NCBI RefSeq assembly: GCF_006711645.1
Contig: NZ_CP041247.1
Coordinates: forward strand, 1,922,001 to 1,986,000
From: Klebsiella electrica
GTDB taxonomy: Bacteria; Pseudomonadota; Gammaproteobacteria; Enterobacterales; Enterobacteriaceae
Length of the DNA: 64,000 bases
Direction: 5' to 3'
Part shown: positions 20,962 through 32,310 of the stretch, one piece after another
How positions within the stretch are numbered: the first letter of the stretch is position 1
Layout: each line of letters opens with the position of its first letter
Position numbers and translations under genes: made by a program
Notes under the pieces: generated by a model
The model's input: the letters and a program-made list of their open reading frames with translations, nothing else
Told to the model about the DNA's origin: nothing
Databases searched by the model: none

Positions 20962-21524
20962 AAGGCGGCGAGAACGTCCTCGGTACTGCGCACGCGAGCG
21001 ATGCGCGGGAAAATATGCGTCATGCTGCCCTGGTGCTGCCCGATTGAAGCGGCGCTGCAGGCGTCTTCAACAATAACCAGATTGAAACCCAGCTCCCAGG
21101 CATTGCGCGCGGTGGATTCAACGCCGATGTTGGTGGCGATGCCGCAGAGAATAATCGTATCAATACCGCGACGGCGTAGCTGCAGCTCGAGGTCGGTGCC
21201 ATAGAAAGCGCCCCACTGGCGTTTAGTGACCTCGATATCGCTCTCCTGCTTGCCTAATGCTGCCGGCCAGGCCCACCAGTTTTCCGGCAGCGCATGCGCG
21301 GCGCTCTGAGCATCAACCGGTTGCTTTAGCGCCTCGGCAAAATCAGCGGACCAGCCTACGCGGACCATAATGACCGGTGAACCGTGCTGGCGGCACTTTT
21401 CAGCCAGACGGGCCGCGCGCGCTACCACGTCATCGGCACGATGCGGCCCGCCGGCGAAGGGCAAAATGCCCTCTTGCAGATCGATGACGACGAGCGCTGT
21501 TTTTTTTGCGTTGAGTTCTGGCAT
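20958..21524 (-). CDS. yecD: YecD, isochorismatase-like hydrolase
   Basis: A 188-residue cysteine-hydrolase family protein. The expected triad is visible: Asp in VVIDLQEGI near residue 15, a Lys in [13 protein letters not shown] near residue 120 and Cys in [23 protein letters not shown] near residue 147. The substrate is unknown; relatives cleave N-carbamoyl or amide bonds. It forms a two-gene unit with yecE and is divergent from aspS. Confidence 0.93.
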   Translation of the reverse strand: MPELNAKKTALVVIDLQEGILPFAGGPHRADDVVARAARLAEKCRQHGSPVIMVRVGWSADFAEALKQPVDAQSAAHALPENWWAWPAALGKQESDIEVTKRQWGAFYGTDLELQLRRRGIDTIILCGIATNIGVESTARNAWELGFNLVIVEDACSAASIGQHQGSMTHIFPRIARVRSTEDVLAAL

Positions 21525-21684
21525 GGTATCCCCGTATCTTCTTCTGTGGTTTGGCCGTTACAATACCGTTGCCGATCCGGCTCAAGGGTAACAATTTTTG
21601 TTAATTTTTGTGAGCACAGGCAATAAGCGTACAGCAAAGCAACGTACAAACTGCGTCGGGCTTATCGTGCGGCGGAAATTCTAT

Positions 21685-21792
21685 TATAATGACCGCCTTT
21701 TTTCATTCAGTTGTGACATTCAGCTAAAGCTGCGACTCCGTCGCCTGCGAGGCAGGCAACAATCCGCCTGCGGCTAAGTTAAGGGATATCTC
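21685..21792 (+). promoter_or_regulatory. aspS -10 element and structured leader
   Basis: A perfect TATAAT at 21685-21690 gives a leader of about 95 nt. The leader contains hairpin gcctgc-gag-gcaggc (21743-21757) and a second gcctgcgg copy just downstream (21766-21773) that could pair alternatively. The -35 is weak. Leader control of aspS is not established; only the structure is seen. Confidence 0.5.
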
Positions 21793-23580
21793 ATGCGTAC
21801 AGAATATTGCGGACAGCTACGTCTGTCCCACGTGGGGCAGCAGGTGACTCTGTGTGGTTGGGTCAACCGTCGTCGTGATCTTGGAAGCCTTATCTTCATT
21901 GATATGCGTGACCGCGAAGGCATCGTGCAGGTGTTTTTCGATCCGGATCGTGCGGAGGCGTTAAAGCTGGCTTCCGAACTGCGCAATGAGTTTTGCATCC
22001 AAATCACCGGTACCGTGCGTGCGCGCGACGAAAAAAACGTCAACAGCGAGATGGCCACTGGCGACATCGAAGTGCTGGCTTCTTCGCTGACAATCATCAA
22101 CCGTGCAGAAGCGCTGCCGCTTGACTCCAATCATGTCAACACCGAAGAAGCGCGACTGAAATACCGTTACCTGGACCTGCGTCGTCCGGAAATGGCTCAG
22201 CGCCTGAAAACCCGTGCGAAAATCACCAGCTTCGTGCGCCGCTTTATGGACGATCACGGGTTCCTCGATATCGAAACCCCAATGCTGACCAAAGCAACCC
22301 CGGAAGGCGCGCGTGACTATCTGGTGCCGAGTCGCGTTCACAAAGGCAAATTCTACGCCCTGCCGCAGTCTCCTCAGCTGTTCAAACAGCTGCTGATGAT
22401 GTCCGGCTTCGACCGTTACTATCAGATAGTGAAATGCTTCCGTGACGAAGACCTACGTGCGGACCGCCAGCCGGAATTCACCCAGATCGATGTCGAAACC
22501 TCCTTTATGACCGCGCCGCAGGTGCGGGAAGTGATGGAAGATCTGGTTCACAAACTGTGGCTGGACGTGAAAGGCGTCGACCTGGGCGCCTTCCCGGTGA
22601 TGACCTTCGCGGAAGCCGAGCGCCGCTACGGCTCTGATAAGCCGGATTTGCGCAACCCAATGGAGCTGGTCGACATCGCCGACCTGGTGAAGGCCGTCGA
22701 GTTTGCCGTCTTCTCCGGCCCGGCCAATGATGCCAAAGGTCGCGTCGCCGCGCTGCGCGTGCCTGGCGGCGCGGCGCTGACCCGTAAACAAATTGATGAG
22801 TATGGCAAGTTCGTTCAGATTTACGGCGCGAAAGGCCTGGCTTACATGAAAGTCAACGAGCGTGCGAAAGGTCTCGACGGCATCAACAGCCCGGTGGCGA
22901 AATTCCTCGACGCAGACATCGTGGAAGCGATTCTTGCGCGCACCGGCGCCCAGGATGGCGATATGATTTTCTTCGGCGCGGATAACAAGAAAGTAGTGGC
23001 CGATGCGCTGGGCGCGCTGCGTCTGAAGCTGGGTAAAGACCTGAGCCTGACCGACGAAAGCAAATGGGCACCGCTGTGGGTTATCGACTTCCCGATGTTC
23101 GAAGATGATGGTGAAGGCGGACTGACCGCGATGCACCATCCGTTTACTTCGCCGAAAGACATGACCGCGGATGAACTGAAAGCGGCGCCGGAAACGGCGA
23201 TTGCGAACGCTTACGATATGGTCATCAATGGCTATGAAGTGGGTGGCGGCTCCGTGCGTATCCATAATGGCGACATGCAGCAGACCGTTTTCGGTATTCT
23301 GGGCATCAACGAGCAGGAACAGCGTGAAAAATTCGGCTTCCTGCTGGACGCGCTGAAATACGGTACGCCGCCGCATGCCGGTCTGGCCTTCGGTCTTGAC
23401 CGTCTGACCATGCTGCTGACCGGTACCGATAATATCCGTGATGTTATTGCCTTCCCGAAAACCACCGCGGCGGCCTGTCTGATGACCGAAGCGCCGAGCT
23501 TTGCTAACCCGGCTTCGCTGGGCGAGTTAGGTATTCAGGTTGTGGCGAAAGAGACAAAAGAGTCTGCGGAGAATAAGTAA
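21793..23580 (+). CDS. aspS: Aspartyl-tRNA synthetase
   Basis: A 595-residue class II synthetase of the bacterial type. The N-terminal OB fold binds the anticodon ([20 protein letters not shown]), the catalytic core holds motif 2 near [16 protein letters not shown] (about residue 217) and motif 3 [15 protein letters not shown] near residue 531, with the bacterial GAD insertion between them. It is nearly identical to the E. coli enzyme. nudB follows after a single base, so the two are likely one transcript. Confidence 0.98.
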   Translation: MRTEYCGQLRLSHVGQQVTLCGWVNRRRDLGSLIFIDMRDREGIVQVFFDPDRAEALKLASELRNEFCIQITGTVRARDEKNVNSEMATGDIEVLASSLTIINRAEALPLDSNHVNTEEARLKYRYLDLRRPEMAQRLKTRAKITSFVRRFMDDHGFLDIETPMLTKATPEGARDYLVPSRVHKGKFYALPQSPQLFKQLLMMSGFDRYYQIVKCFRDEDLRADRQPEFTQIDVETSFMTAPQVREVMEDLVHKLWLDVKGVDLGAFPVMTFAEAERRYGSDKPDLRNPMELVDIADLVKAVEFAVFSGPANDAKGRVAALRVPGGAALTRKQIDEYGKFVQIYGAKGLAYMKVNERAKGLDGINSPVAKFLDADIVEAILARTGAQDGDMIFFGADNKKVVADALGALRLKLGKDLSLTDESKWAPLWVIDFPMFEDDGEGGLTAMHHPFTSPKDMTADELKAAPETAIANAYDMVINGYEVGGGSVRIHNGDMQQTVFGILGINEQEQREKFGFLLDALKYGTPPHAGLAFGLDRLTMLLTGTDNIRDVIAFPKTTAAACLMTEAPSFANPASLGELGIQVVAKETKESAENK

Positions 23581-23581
23581 G

Positions 23582-24025
23582 ATGTCATTCAAGCTTCCCG
23601 TTTCCGTTCTGGTGGTCATTTATGCCGAAGATACGAAGCGGGTGCTGATGTTGCAGCGACGCGACGATCCCGCCTTCTGGCAGTCGGTAACCGGCAGCCT
23701 GGAAGCGGGGGAGAGCGCAGCGCAAGCCGCCGAGCGTGAAGTAAAGGAAGAGGTCGAGATTGATGTTGCTCATGAGCAACTGACCTTAATGGACTGTCAG
23801 CGCACGGTGGATTTCGAGATATTTTCTCATTTACGTCATCGCTACGCGCCGGGCGTTGAGCGCAATACCGAGTTTTGGTTCTGTCTTGCGCTCCCTCATG
23901 AACGCCAGATTGTCTTCACGGAACATCTGGATTACCGCTGGGTCGATGCGGCAGAGGCCGCCGCCTTGACCAAGTCGTGGAGTAACCGGCAGGCGATTGA
24001 AGAATTTGTAATTAACGCCGACTAA
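23582..24025 (+). CDS. nudB: Dihydroneopterin triphosphate pyrophosphatase NudB
   Basis: A 147-residue Nudix hydrolase that removes pyrophosphate from dihydroneopterin triphosphate in folate synthesis. The Nudix box is at residues 38-60 (G-x5-E-x7-REVKEE pattern). The start at 23582 gives the E. coli-like N-terminus, and a longer in-frame reading into aspS has no support. Confidence 0.95.
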   Translation: MSFKLPVSVLVVIYAEDTKRVLMLQRRDDPAFWQSVTGSLEAGESAAQAAEREVKEEVEIDVAHEQLTLMDCQRTVDFEIFSHLRHRYAPGVERNTEFWFCLALPHERQIVFTEHLDYRWVDAAEAAALTKSWSNRQAIEEFVINAD

Positions 24026-24086
24026 TCTTCCCGGCCATTCGCAGGTCGAAAGGCTGCGGGAAGCAGGCATTTTTGGAGAGTTTTTT

Positions 24087-24827
24087 ATGGCAGGTCATAG
24101 TAAATGGGCCAACACCAAACACCGCAAAGCGGCACAGGATGCCAAGCGCGGTAAGATCTTTACTAAAATCATTCGTGAGCTGGTTACCGCAGCGCGTCTG
24201 GGCGGCGGCGATGCCGCTTCCAACCCGCGTCTGCGCGCGGCAGTGGATAAAGCGCTGTCCAACAACATGACCCGCGACACGCTGAACCGCGCTATCGCCC
24301 GTGGCGTCGGCGGCGACGAAGACGCGAACATGGAAACCATCATTTATGAAGGTTACGGCCCTGGCGGCACCGCGGTCATGGTTGAATGTCTGAGTGACAA
24401 CCGCAACCGTACCGTTGCCGAAGTTCGTCACGCTTTCAGCAAAACCGGCGGCAACCTCGGTACCGATGGTTCCGTGGCCTATCTGTTCAGCAAAAAAGGG
24501 GTCATCTCTTTTGAAGCGGGCGATGAAGACGTGATCATGGAAGCGGCGCTGGAAGCCGGTGCGGAAGACGTGGTGACCTATGACGATGGCGCGATTGACG
24601 TCTATACCGCATGGGAAGAGATGGGCGCGGTGCGCGATGCGCTGGAAGCGGCTGGCCTGAAGGCTGACGCGGCCGAAGTATCGATGATTCCGTCGACCAA
24701 AGCGGATATGGATGCGGAAACCGCACCGAAACTGCTGCGTCTGATCGATATGCTGGAAGACTGCGATGACGTGCAGGAAGTGTATCATAACGGCGAGATC
24801 TCTGATGAGGTCGCCGCAACGCTCTAA
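24087..24827 (+). CDS. yebC: YebC/TACO1 family protein
   Basis: A 246-residue protein of the YebC/PmpR/TACO1 family, cytoplasmic, with the invariant opening [22 protein letters not shown] in which the KW-x2-KH-K pattern marks the family. It has been described both as a DNA-binding regulator and, more recently, as a translation factor that helps ribosomes past difficult sequences. It sits before ruvC, as in many proteobacteria. The ATG follows TGGAGAG. Confidence 0.96.
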   Translation: MAGHSKWANTKHRKAAQDAKRGKIFTKIIRELVTAARLGGGDAASNPRLRAAVDKALSNNMTRDTLNRAIARGVGGDEDANMETIIYEGYGPGGTAVMVECLSDNRNRTVAEVRHAFSKTGGNLGTDGSVAYLFSKKGVISFEAGDEDVIMEAALEAGAEDVVTYDDGAIDVYTAWEEMGAVRDALEAAGLKADAAEVSMIPSTKADMDAETAPKLLRLIDMLEDCDDVQEVYHNGEISDEVAATL

Positions 24828-24864
24828 TGTTGCTGACCGTTAAATCACTAACCGGAGGTGCGTG

Positions 24865-25386
24865 ATGGCCATAATTCTCGGCATTGACCCGGGGTCACGC
24901 ATTACCGGTTATGGCGTGATTCGCCAGGTCGGGCGGCAGCTGAGCTATCTTGGCAGCGGCTGTATCCGGACCAAAGTTGACGATTTACCGTCGCGCCTGA
25001 AGCTGATTTATGCTGGCGTGACGGAAATTATCACCCAGTTTCAGCCGGACTATTTCGCCATTGAGCAGGTATTTATGGCGAAAAACGCCGACTCAGCGTT
25101 GAAGCTGGGGCAGGCGCGCGGCGTGGCGATTGTCGCGGCGACGAATCAGGACCTGCCGGTGTTTGAGTATGCCGCGAGGCAGGTTAAGCAAACCGTTGTC
25201 GGCATCGGCAGCGCGGAAAAAAGTCAGGTGCAGCACATGGTGCGCACGCTGCTTAAGCTTCCCGCCAATCCCCAGGCGGACGCGGCGGATGCGCTGGCTA
25301 TCGCCATTACCCACTGCCATGTCAGTCAGAACGTGGCTCAGATAAGCGAGATGCGGCTCAATCTGGCGCGTGGGCGCTTACGATAA
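24865..25386 (+). CDS. ruvC: Holliday junction resolvase RuvC
   Basis: RuvC dimers cut four-way junctions late in recombinational repair. All four catalytic acids are present at D8, E67, D139 and D142 (RNase H-like fold), and the length of 173 residues is standard. A GTG lies directly before the ATG at 24865; I use the ATG, which follows GGAGG. It is not co-transcribed with ruvAB, since a terminator follows. Confidence 0.97.
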   Translation: MAIILGIDPGSRITGYGVIRQVGRQLSYLGSGCIRTKVDDLPSRLKLIYAGVTEIITQFQPDYFAIEQVFMAKNADSALKLGQARGVAIVAATNQDLPVFEYAARQVKQTVVGIGSAEKSQVQHMVRTLLKLPANPQADAADALAIAITHCHVSQNVAQISEMRLNLARGRLR

Positions 25387-25395
25387 CCCCAAATC

Positions 25396-25423
25396 AGGCT
25401 GGATATTCATCCAGCCTTTTTTT
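25396..25423 (+). terminator. ruvC terminator that contains the ruvA LexA box
   Basis: A 9-bp stem (aggctggat / atccagcct) with a 4-nt loop and seven T residues ends the ruvC message. The hairpin centre, ctggatattcatccag at 25399-25414, is also a CTG-N10-CAG LexA box in the position expected for the SOS-inducible ruvAB promoter. One palindrome therefore seems to serve as DNA operator and RNA terminator. Confidence 0.85.
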
Positions 25424-25465
25424 ATGATACCGCAGATACTTTAGCCCTTAACGCAGGAGCTCCAT

Positions 25466-26077
25466 GTGATAGGCAGACTCAGAGGCATCGTTCTCGAAAA
25501 ACAACCCCCGCTTGTGTTACTGGAAACGGGAGGCGTGGGCTATGAAGTACATATGCCAATGACCTGTTTTTATGAACTGCCGGATGTGGGCAACGAGGCC
25601 ATCGTTTTTACCCATTTTGTCGTTCGCGAAGATGCGCAGCTGCTGTATGGTTTTAATAACAAGCAGGAACGCACCTTGTTCAAAGAGCTGATTAAAACCA
25701 ACGGCGTCGGGCCAAAGCTGGCGCTGGCGATTCTCTCCGGTATGTCGGCGCAGCAGTTTGTTAACGCCGTGGAGCGTGAGGAGCTGGCGGCCCTGGTGAA
25801 ACTGCCGGGTATCGGTAAGAAAACCGCTGAGCGTCTGATCGTGGAAATGAAAGACCGGTTCAAAGGTCTGCACGGCGATCTGTTTACGCCGGCGGCGGAT
25901 CTGGTGCTGACGTCACCTGCTGGCCCGTCTGATGATGACGCGGAGCAGGAAGCGGTTGCTGCGCTGGTGGCGCTGGGCTATAAACCTCAGGAGGCCAGCC
26001 GGATGGTAAGCAAAATCGCGCGCCCGGATGCCAACAGTGAAACGCTAATTCGCGAAGCGCTCCGCGCCGCGTTGTGA
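25466..26077 (+). CDS. ruvA: Holliday junction helicase subunit RuvA
   Basis: RuvA tetramers bind Holliday junctions and load RuvB. The 203-residue protein has an N-terminal OB fold, helix-hairpin-helix motifs ([13 protein letters not shown] near residue 77 and [16 protein letters not shown] near residue 113) and a C-terminal RuvB-binding domain. Translation starts at GTG (25466); the ATG two bases upstream runs at once into a stop, and E. coli also uses GTG. A LexA box lies about 50 bp upstream. Confidence 0.97.
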   Translation: MIGRLRGIVLEKQPPLVLLETGGVGYEVHMPMTCFYELPDVGNEAIVFTHFVVREDAQLLYGFNNKQERTLFKELIKTNGVGPKLALAILSGMSAQQFVNAVEREELAALVKLPGIGKKTAERLIVEMKDRFKGLHGDLFTPAADLVLTSPAGPSDDDAEQEAVAALVALGYKPQEASRMVSKIARPDANSETLIREALRAAL

Positions 26078-26082
26078 GGTAA

Positions 26083-27096
<1,014 letters not shown>

Positions 27097-27150
27097 CCTG
27101 GCGCCCGGCAGGGGCGCGATGGCCGCGTCCCGAGCGGGCAGGGATGACGG

Positions 27151-27176
27151 CCCCGGTCGACACGCCGTGACCGGGG
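27151..27176. other. hairpin between convergent ruvB and znuB
   Basis: A perfect 8-bp GC stem (ccccggtc / gaccgggg) with a 10-nt loop lies between the two stops. Neither strand has a T-run, so it is only a possible terminator. Confidence 0.4.
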
Positions 27177-27188
27177 AGGAGAGGGGGC

Positions 27189-27974
27189 TCAGGTTGCGGA
27201 TTTTTTCATCATGCTGAAGATAAACAGCAGCGCGGCGCACAGCACCACGGACGGGCCGGCGGGGGTGTCATAAAACGCCGAGAAGGTCAGCCCGCCGCTG
27301 ACTGCCAGAATGCCCACGCCAACGGCTGTCGCAGCCATCTGCTCCGGCGTGCGGGCAAAGCGGCGCGCCGTCGCGGCAGGGATTATCAGCAGCGAGGTAA
27401 TAATCAACGCGCCGACGAACTTCATGGCGACGCCGATGGTCAGCGCGGTGACCAGCATCAGCAGCAGTTTCACCCGCTGTAGCTTTACGCCATCGACAAA
27501 CGCCAGATCGGGGCTGATGGTCATCGACAGCAGATTGCGCCACTGCCAGAGCAGGATGGTCAGCACAATCACCACGCCAATGGCGATAAAGATCAAATCT
27601 TCCGGCGTCACCGCCAGTAAATCGCCAAACAGATAGGCCATCAGGTCGACGCGAATATTCGACATCAGACTGACCACCACCAGGCCAAGCGACAGCGCGC
27701 TGTGCGCCATAATCCCCAGTAAGGTATCAAGCGCCAGATGCGGGCGTTTTTCCAGCCACACCAGGCCGCCTGCCAGCATTAAGGTCACGGCGATCACCGC
27801 ATAAAACGGATTGACGTTAAGCAGCAGTCCGAAAGCCACGCCAAGCAAAGAGGCGTGAGCTAAGGTGTCGCCGAAATAGGACATCCGGCGCCAGACCACA
27901 AACGACCCGAGCGGGCCTGCCGCACAGGCAAGCATAATCCCGGCCAGCCAGCCGGGTAACAGGAGTTCAATCAT
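27189..27974 (-). CDS. znuB: Zinc ABC transporter permease ZnuB
   Basis: The 261-residue inner-membrane channel subunit of the ZnuABC zinc importer, an ABC-3 family permease with about eight hydrophobic segments, and the motif [15 protein letters not shown] near residue 35. Its start overlaps the znuC stop by one base (TGATG), so it is coupled to znuC. Confidence 0.97.
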   Translation of the reverse strand: MIELLLPGWLAGIMLACAAGPLGSFVVWRRMSYFGDTLAHASLLGVAFGLLLNVNPFYAVIAVTLMLAGGLVWLEKRPHLALDTLLGIMAHSALSLGLVVVSLMSNIRVDLMAYLFGDLLAVTPEDLIFIAIGVVIVLTILLWQWRNLLSMTISPDLAFVDGVKLQRVKLLLMLVTALTIGVAMKFVGALIITSLLIIPAATARRFARTPEQMAATAVGVGILAVSGGLTFSAFYDTPAGPSVVLCAALLFIFSMMKKSAT

Positions 27975-28726
27975 CAGCGCTCATTTCCCCTACGCAGTAC
28001 AATCCGCCCCTGTAGGTCATGGCGGTGATTATGATGGTGACGATAAATTCCCAACTGTTCCGCTCCGCGCTGGCCAAACATCGAGATAAACTGCGGATGC
28101 ATGGAGACCACTTCCGGGGTGCCAGAGCAGCAAATATGTTGATTCAGGCACAGCACCTCATCGGTTTTCGCCATCACCAGATGCAGGTCGTGGGAGACCA
28201 TCAGCACCGAGCAATTAAGCTCCTGACGCAACTGGTTTATCAGATCGTAGAGGGCCACCTGGCCGTTAACGTCGACGCCCTGCGTGGGTTCATCCAGCAC
28301 CAGCAGCTGCGGCTGGTTGAGCAGGGCCCGGGCCAGCAGCACGCGCTGGGTCTCGCCACCGGAGAGTTTTTGCATCGGCGCTTCAATCAGGTGTCCGGCC
28401 TGGACACGTTTCAGCGCTGGCAGGATATCCTGCTGGCGGGTGCCGGGACGTAAGCGCATGAATCGGCTGACGGTCAGCGGCATCGTGGCGTCAAGATGCA
28501 ATTTTTGCGGGACGTAGCCAATCCGCAGATGATTCTCGCGCTTGATAACACCGTCCGTCGGTGCTATGAGGCCAAGAACCACCCGCACAAGCGTGGATTT
28601 ACCTGCGCCATTAGGGCCGAGTAAGGTCAAAATTTTGCCGGGCTTTAGCGTCAGCGAAATGTCAGACAGTACGCGTCGTTGGCCGAAGGCGACCGAGACG
28701 TTTTCAAGAGTTACAAGATTTGTCAT
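27974..28726 (-). CDS. znuC: Zinc ABC transporter ATPase ZnuC
   Basis: The 250-residue ATPase of the zinc importer. Walker [10 protein letters not shown] is at 37-45, the signature LSGGETQ at 122-128 and Walker B LLVLDEP near 142-148. A histidine-rich C-terminal segment ([10 protein letters not shown]) may sense or hold zinc. It is divergent from znuA across a 78-bp region with a Zur box. Confidence 0.97.
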   Translation of the reverse strand: MTNLVTLENVSVAFGQRRVLSDISLTLKPGKILTLLGPNGAGKSTLVRVVLGLIAPTDGVIKRENHLRIGYVPQKLHLDATMPLTVSRFMRLRPGTRQQDILPALKRVQAGHLIEAPMQKLSGGETQRVLLARALLNQPQLLVLDEPTQGVDVNGQVALYDLINQLRQELNCSVLMVSHDLHLVMAKTDEVLCLNQHICCSGTPEVVSMHPQFISMFGQRGAEQLGIYRHHHNHRHDLQGRIVLRRGNER

Positions 28727-28754
28727 GTCAAATTAGGGGTTGCACAAGCTAGTG

Positions 28755-28772
28755 AATGTTATAATATCACAT
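28755..28772. promoter_or_regulatory. Zur operator between znuCB and znuA
   Basis: The sequence aatgttataatatcacat is nearly identical to the E. coli znu Zur box and lies in the short divergent promoter region. Zinc-bound Zur would repress both transcripts from here. Confidence 0.88.
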
Positions 28773-28804
28773 CTTTCTCATTCATTACGATGACTAGACG
28801 CATT

Positions 28805-29749
28805 ATGTTACATAAAAATACGCTTCTTTGCGCTGGACTTAGCGCCGTTTTTTTGTTCGCTCAGACTTCTGCGGCAAATGCCGCCGTGGTTACCTCAATG
28901 AAACCCTTAGGCTTTATCGCTTCCGCTATCGCTGATGGCGTTACGCAGACGCAGGTGCTCCTGCCTGACGGCGCTTCAGAGCATGATTATTCACTGCGTC
29001 CTTCTGATGCAAAACGCTTACAGAACGCAGACTTAGTGGTCTGGATTGGTCCAGAGATGGAAGCGTTCATGGACAAGTCAACGCAAAGCATTGCGGCGAA
29101 TAAAAAGGTGACCATCGCTGAGCTTGCCGGCGTGAAACCGTTGCTCATGAAAGGGGCGGATGACGACGATGACGATCATGGCCATGAACACGCCGCAGGG
29201 GAAAATAGTGACGGCGATCACCATCATGGTGTTTACAATATGCATCTATGGTTATCCCCAGAGATAGCGCGGCTTTCAGCGGTTGCAATCCACGATAAAT
29301 TATTGGAACTTATGCCGCAGAGTCGAGCCAGACTTGACGCCAACCTGAAAGAATTTGAGGAAAATTTAGCCTCAACCGATAAGCAGGTGAGTAACGAGCT
29401 CGCACCGCTGAAAGGCAAAGGGTATTTCGTTTTTCATGATGCCTATGGCTACTTTGAAAAACACTACGGTCTGACCTCGCTGGGGCATTTTACCGTAAAC
29501 CCTGAAATACAGCCCGGTGCGCAGCGTTTACACGAAATCAGAACACAGCTGGTTGAGCAAAAAGCGACGTGCGTTTTTGCTGAGCCACAGTTCAGGCCAG
29601 CCGTTATAGAAGCTGTTGCCAGAGGCACCTCTGTGCGCATGGGAACTCTGGACCCTCTCGGTAGCGGAATTAAGCTGGGTAAAGAAAGCTACCCGCAGTT
29701 CCTCGACCAACTGGCGAAACAGTATTCGAGCTGCCTGAAAGGAGATTAA
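28805..29749 (+). CDS. znuA: Periplasmic zinc-binding protein ZnuA
   Basis: The 314-residue receptor of the ZnuABC importer. The signal peptide ends near residue 27 (SAANA). Zinc ligands expected for the family are visible at H60 (SEHDYS), H147 (MHLWLS) and H211 (HDAYG), and an acidic, histidine-rich loop ([11 protein letters not shown] to DHHHG) spans residues 119-141. I start it at MLHKNTLL (28805); MTRRIMLHK at 28790 is also possible, and neither has a strong Shine-Dalgarno. It is repressed by zinc through the Zur box. Confidence 0.96.
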   Translation: MLHKNTLLCAGLSAVFLFAQTSAANAAVVTSMKPLGFIASAIADGVTQTQVLLPDGASEHDYSLRPSDAKRLQNADLVVWIGPEMEAFMDKSTQSIAANKKVTIAELAGVKPLLMKGADDDDDDHGHEHAAGENSDGDHHHGVYNMHLWLSPEIARLSAVAIHDKLLELMPQSRARLDANLKEFEENLASTDKQVSNELAPLKGKGYFVFHDAYGYFEKHYGLTSLGHFTVNPEIQPGAQRLHEIRTQLVEQKATCVFAEPQFRPAVIEAVARGTSVRMGTLDPLGSGIKLGKESYPQFLDQLAKQYSSCLKGD

Positions 29750-29764
29750 CGAGGAAGTGAATAC

Positions 29765-31084
29765 GTGCAACAGATAGCCCGCGCTGTCTCTCAGGCATTC
29801 AACAATTTGCCACGACCTCATCGCGTCATGCTGGGGTCGTTGAGCGTTCTGACATTAGCGGTCGCCGTCTGGCGACCCTATATCTACCATCCGGAATCCG
29901 CCCCTATCGTCAGGACTATCGAGCTGGAAAAAAGCGAAATCCGCTCACTGCTGCCGGAAGCCTCCGAGCCTATCGACCAGGCGCCGCAGGAAGAAGAAGC
30001 CATTCCTCAAGATGAACTTGATGATAAAGCCGATAGCGAATCAGGCGGCCACGAATACGTGGTCTCCACCGGCGATACGCTGAGCAGCATCCTCAACCAG
30101 TACGGTATTGATATGGGCGATATCGCCCAGCTCTCCTCCGCCGACAAAGAGTTGCGAAACCTGAAAATCGGCCAACAGCTCTCGTGGACCTTAACGGCAG
30201 AAGGGGATTTGCAAAGCCTGACATGGGAAATGTCGCGCCGTGAAACCCGCACCTATGACCGGGTCGCTAACGGCTTTAAAATGAGCAGCGAGCAGCAGAA
30301 AGGGGACTGGGTCAACAACGTGCTGAAAGGCACCGTGGGCGCAAGCTTTGTCGCCAGCGCTCGTGAAGCCGGGCTGACCAGCACGGAAGTGAGCGCAGTG
30401 ATCAGAGCGATGCAGTGGCAGATGGACTTCCGCAAGCTGAAAAAAGGCGATGAGTTCTCGGTACTGATGTCGCGCGAAATGCTTGACGGTAAACGGGAAC
30501 AGAGCCAGCTGCTGGGCGTGCGTTTGCGCTCAGAGGGCAAGGATTATTACGCGATTCGCGCGGAGGACGGCAAGTTCTACGATCGCAACGGTACCGGTCT
30601 GGCGAAGGGCTTTATGCGCTTCCCGACGGCGCGCCAGTTCCGCGTCTCATCGAACTTTAATCCGCGTCGTCTGAATCCGGTGACCGGGCGCGTGGCCCCG
30701 CACCGCGGCGTCGATTTTGCGATGCCGCAGGGGACGCCGGTTCTTGCGGTCGGCGATGGTGAGGTCGTGGTGGCTAAGCGCAGCGGCGCGGCGGGATACT
30801 ATGTGGCCGTACGCCATGGTCGTACCTATACCACCCGATATATGCATCTGCGTAAACTGCTGGTGAAACCGGGGCAGAAAGTGAAACGCGGCGATCGTAT
30901 TGCGCTGTCAGGTAACACCGGTCGTTCTACCGGCCCGCACCTGCACTATGAGGTGTGGATTAACCAGCAGGCCGTGAACCCATTAACGGCGAAACTGCCG
31001 CGTACCGAAGGGTTGAGCGGTTCCGATCGCACCGATTACCTGGCGCAGGTCAAAGAGGTTATGCCGCAGCTGCGGTTTGACTAG
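29765..31084 (+). CDS. mepM: Murein DD-endopeptidase MepM
   Basis: MepM cuts D-Ala-mDAP crosslinks so that new peptidoglycan can be inserted. The 439-residue protein has an N-terminal membrane anchor (VMLGSLSVLTLAVAVW near residue 20), a LysM domain (HEYVVSTGDTLSSILNQYG near residue 96) and a C-terminal LytM/M23 domain with the metal motifs HRGVDFAMPQG and HLHYEVW. Translation starts at GTG (29765), as in E. coli, 15 bases after znuA, so some co-transcription with znuA is likely. Confidence 0.96.
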   Translation: MQQIARAVSQAFNNLPRPHRVMLGSLSVLTLAVAVWRPYIYHPESAPIVRTIELEKSEIRSLLPEASEPIDQAPQEEEAIPQDELDDKADSESGGHEYVVSTGDTLSSILNQYGIDMGDIAQLSSADKELRNLKIGQQLSWTLTAEGDLQSLTWEMSRRETRTYDRVANGFKMSSEQQKGDWVNNVLKGTVGASFVASAREAGLTSTEVSAVIRAMQWQMDFRKLKKGDEFSVLMSREMLDGKREQSQLLGVRLRSEGKDYYAIRAEDGKFYDRNGTGLAKGFMRFPTARQFRVSSNFNPRRLNPVTGRVAPHRGVDFAMPQGTPVLAVGDGEVVVAKRSGAAGYYVAVRHGRTYTTRYMHLRKLLVKPGQKVKRGDRIALSGNTGRSTGPHLHYEVWINQQAVNPLTAKLPRTEGLSGSDRTDYLAQVKEVMPQLRFD

Positions 31085-31099
31085 CAGGATCTCAATGCA

Positions 31100-31132
31100 A
31101 GCCGGTGCCTGTCGCGCGCCGGCTTTTTCTTT
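31100..31132 (+). terminator. mepM rho-independent terminator
   Basis: The stem agccggtgc / gcgccggct (one G-U pair) with a 7-nt loop is followed by a T-rich run. Confidence 0.82.
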
Positions 31133-31202
31133 TGTAGGTTCCCCGTCGTATCGCTAAACTATACCCACAATAAGTCGCCTTACGGCTTCTGAGGCTGCAA
31201 CT

Positions 31203-31254
31203 TGCGGTTTGACGGTGCGGTTTGACGGTGCGGTTTGACGGTGCGGTTTGACGG
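31203..31254 (+). repeat. four perfect 13-bp tandem repeats upstream of lpxM
   Basis: The unit tgcggtttgacgg occurs four times in direct succession without any mismatch (31203, 31216, 31229 and 31242). The block ends 47 bases before the lpxM start. Each copy contains tttgac, close to a -35 hexamer. Copy-number change would shift upstream sites in 13-bp steps without affecting a reading frame. Confidence 0.95.
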
Positions 31255-31301
31255 GACTACCCCCATTATCTTTTTTTATGCAGTACGGCTGTGGACTGGG
31301 C

Positions 31302-32276
31302 ATGGAAACGAAAAAAAATAATATTGAGTTTATTCCAAAATTTGACAAATCCTTTTTACTCCCGCGCTACTGGGGCGCCTGGCTGGGGGTTTTTGCGTTT
31401 GCCGGCATCGCCCTGACGCCTCCCTCTTTTCGCGATCCGATCCTCGGTAAACTGGGACGTGCGGTGGGTCGGCTGGCGAAAAGCTCACGCCGTCGTGCGC
31501 AGATAAACCTGCTGTACTGCTTCCCGGAAAAGAGCGAGCAGGAGCGCGAGGCAATTATCGATGAAATGTATATGTCGGCGCCGCAGGCGATGGTCATGAT
31601 GGCCGAGCTGGGGCTGCGGGATCCGGCTCATGTTCTCTCCCGCGTCGACTGGCAGGGCAAAGAGATCATCGAAGAGATGCAGCGTAATAACGAAAAGGTG
31701 ATCTTTCTGGTGCCGCACGCCTGGGGGGTAGATATTCCGGCGATGTTGATGGCTTCGGGCGGTCAGAAAATGGCGGCAATGTTCCATAACCAGGGGAATC
31801 CGGTCTTCGACTACGTGTGGAATACCGTCAGACGTCGCTTTGGTGGGCGTATGCATGCGCGCAACGACGGCATTAAACCGTTTATCCAGTCGGTTCGCCA
31901 GGGCTACTGGGGCTACTATTTGCCCGACCAGGATCACGGCGCCGAGCACAGCGAGTTCGTCGATTTCTTCGCGACCTATAAAGCCACCCTGCCGGCGATT
32001 GGCCGGCTGATGAAAGTCTGCCGCGCGCGCGTGGTGCCGCTGTTCCCGGTTTATGATGGCAAAACGCATCGTCTGACGGTGCTGGTGCGTCCGCCGATGG
32101 ATGATCTGCTGGATGCCGATGATCACACGATCGCGCGACGAATGAATGAAGAGGTCGAGATTTTCGTCAAGCCGCATACCGAGCAATATACCTGGATCCT
32201 CAAATTGCTGAAGACGCGTAAACCGGGGGAAATCGAGCCTTATCAGCGCAAAGAGCTCTTTGCGAGAAAGAAGTAG
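31302..32276 (+). CDS. lpxM: Lipid A myristoyltransferase LpxM
   Basis: LpxM adds the last secondary acyl chain to Kdo2-lipid A at the inner membrane, giving hexa-acylated lipid A. The 324-residue protein has an N-terminal hydrophobic anchor (YWGAWLGVFAFAGIALTPP) and the catalytic HX4D motif with H139 and D144. I start at METKKNN (31302), the family start. An upstream in-frame ATG (31278) exists, and Shine-Dalgarno support is weak. The upstream tandem repeats are the notable feature. Confidence 0.96.
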   Translation: METKKNNIEFIPKFDKSFLLPRYWGAWLGVFAFAGIALTPPSFRDPILGKLGRAVGRLAKSSRRRAQINLLYCFPEKSEQEREAIIDEMYMSAPQAMVMMAELGLRDPAHVLSRVDWQGKEIIEEMQRNNEKVIFLVPHAWGVDIPAMLMASGGQKMAAMFHNQGNPVFDYVWNTVRRRFGGRMHARNDGIKPFIQSVRQGYWGYYLPDQDHGAEHSEFVDFFATYKATLPAIGRLMKVCRARVVPLFPVYDGKTHRLTVLVRPPMDDLLDADDHTIARRMNEEVEIFVKPHTEQYTWILKLLKTRKPGEIEPYQRKELFARKK

Positions 32277-32310
32277 CGCCTGCCTGCATCTTCCCGGCCC
32301 AGCCACAGAG

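Noticed and set aside
22453..23376. 307-codon open frame on the strand opposite aspS
   Set aside because: Antisense shadow of aspS, typical for GC-rich codon use. The same applies to long antisense frames over araF, araG, lpxM and letB.
28679..28804. Longer znuA reading beginning inside znuC
   Set aside because: It would run through the Zur operator and destroy the signal peptide. The start at 28805 (or 28790) fits the family.
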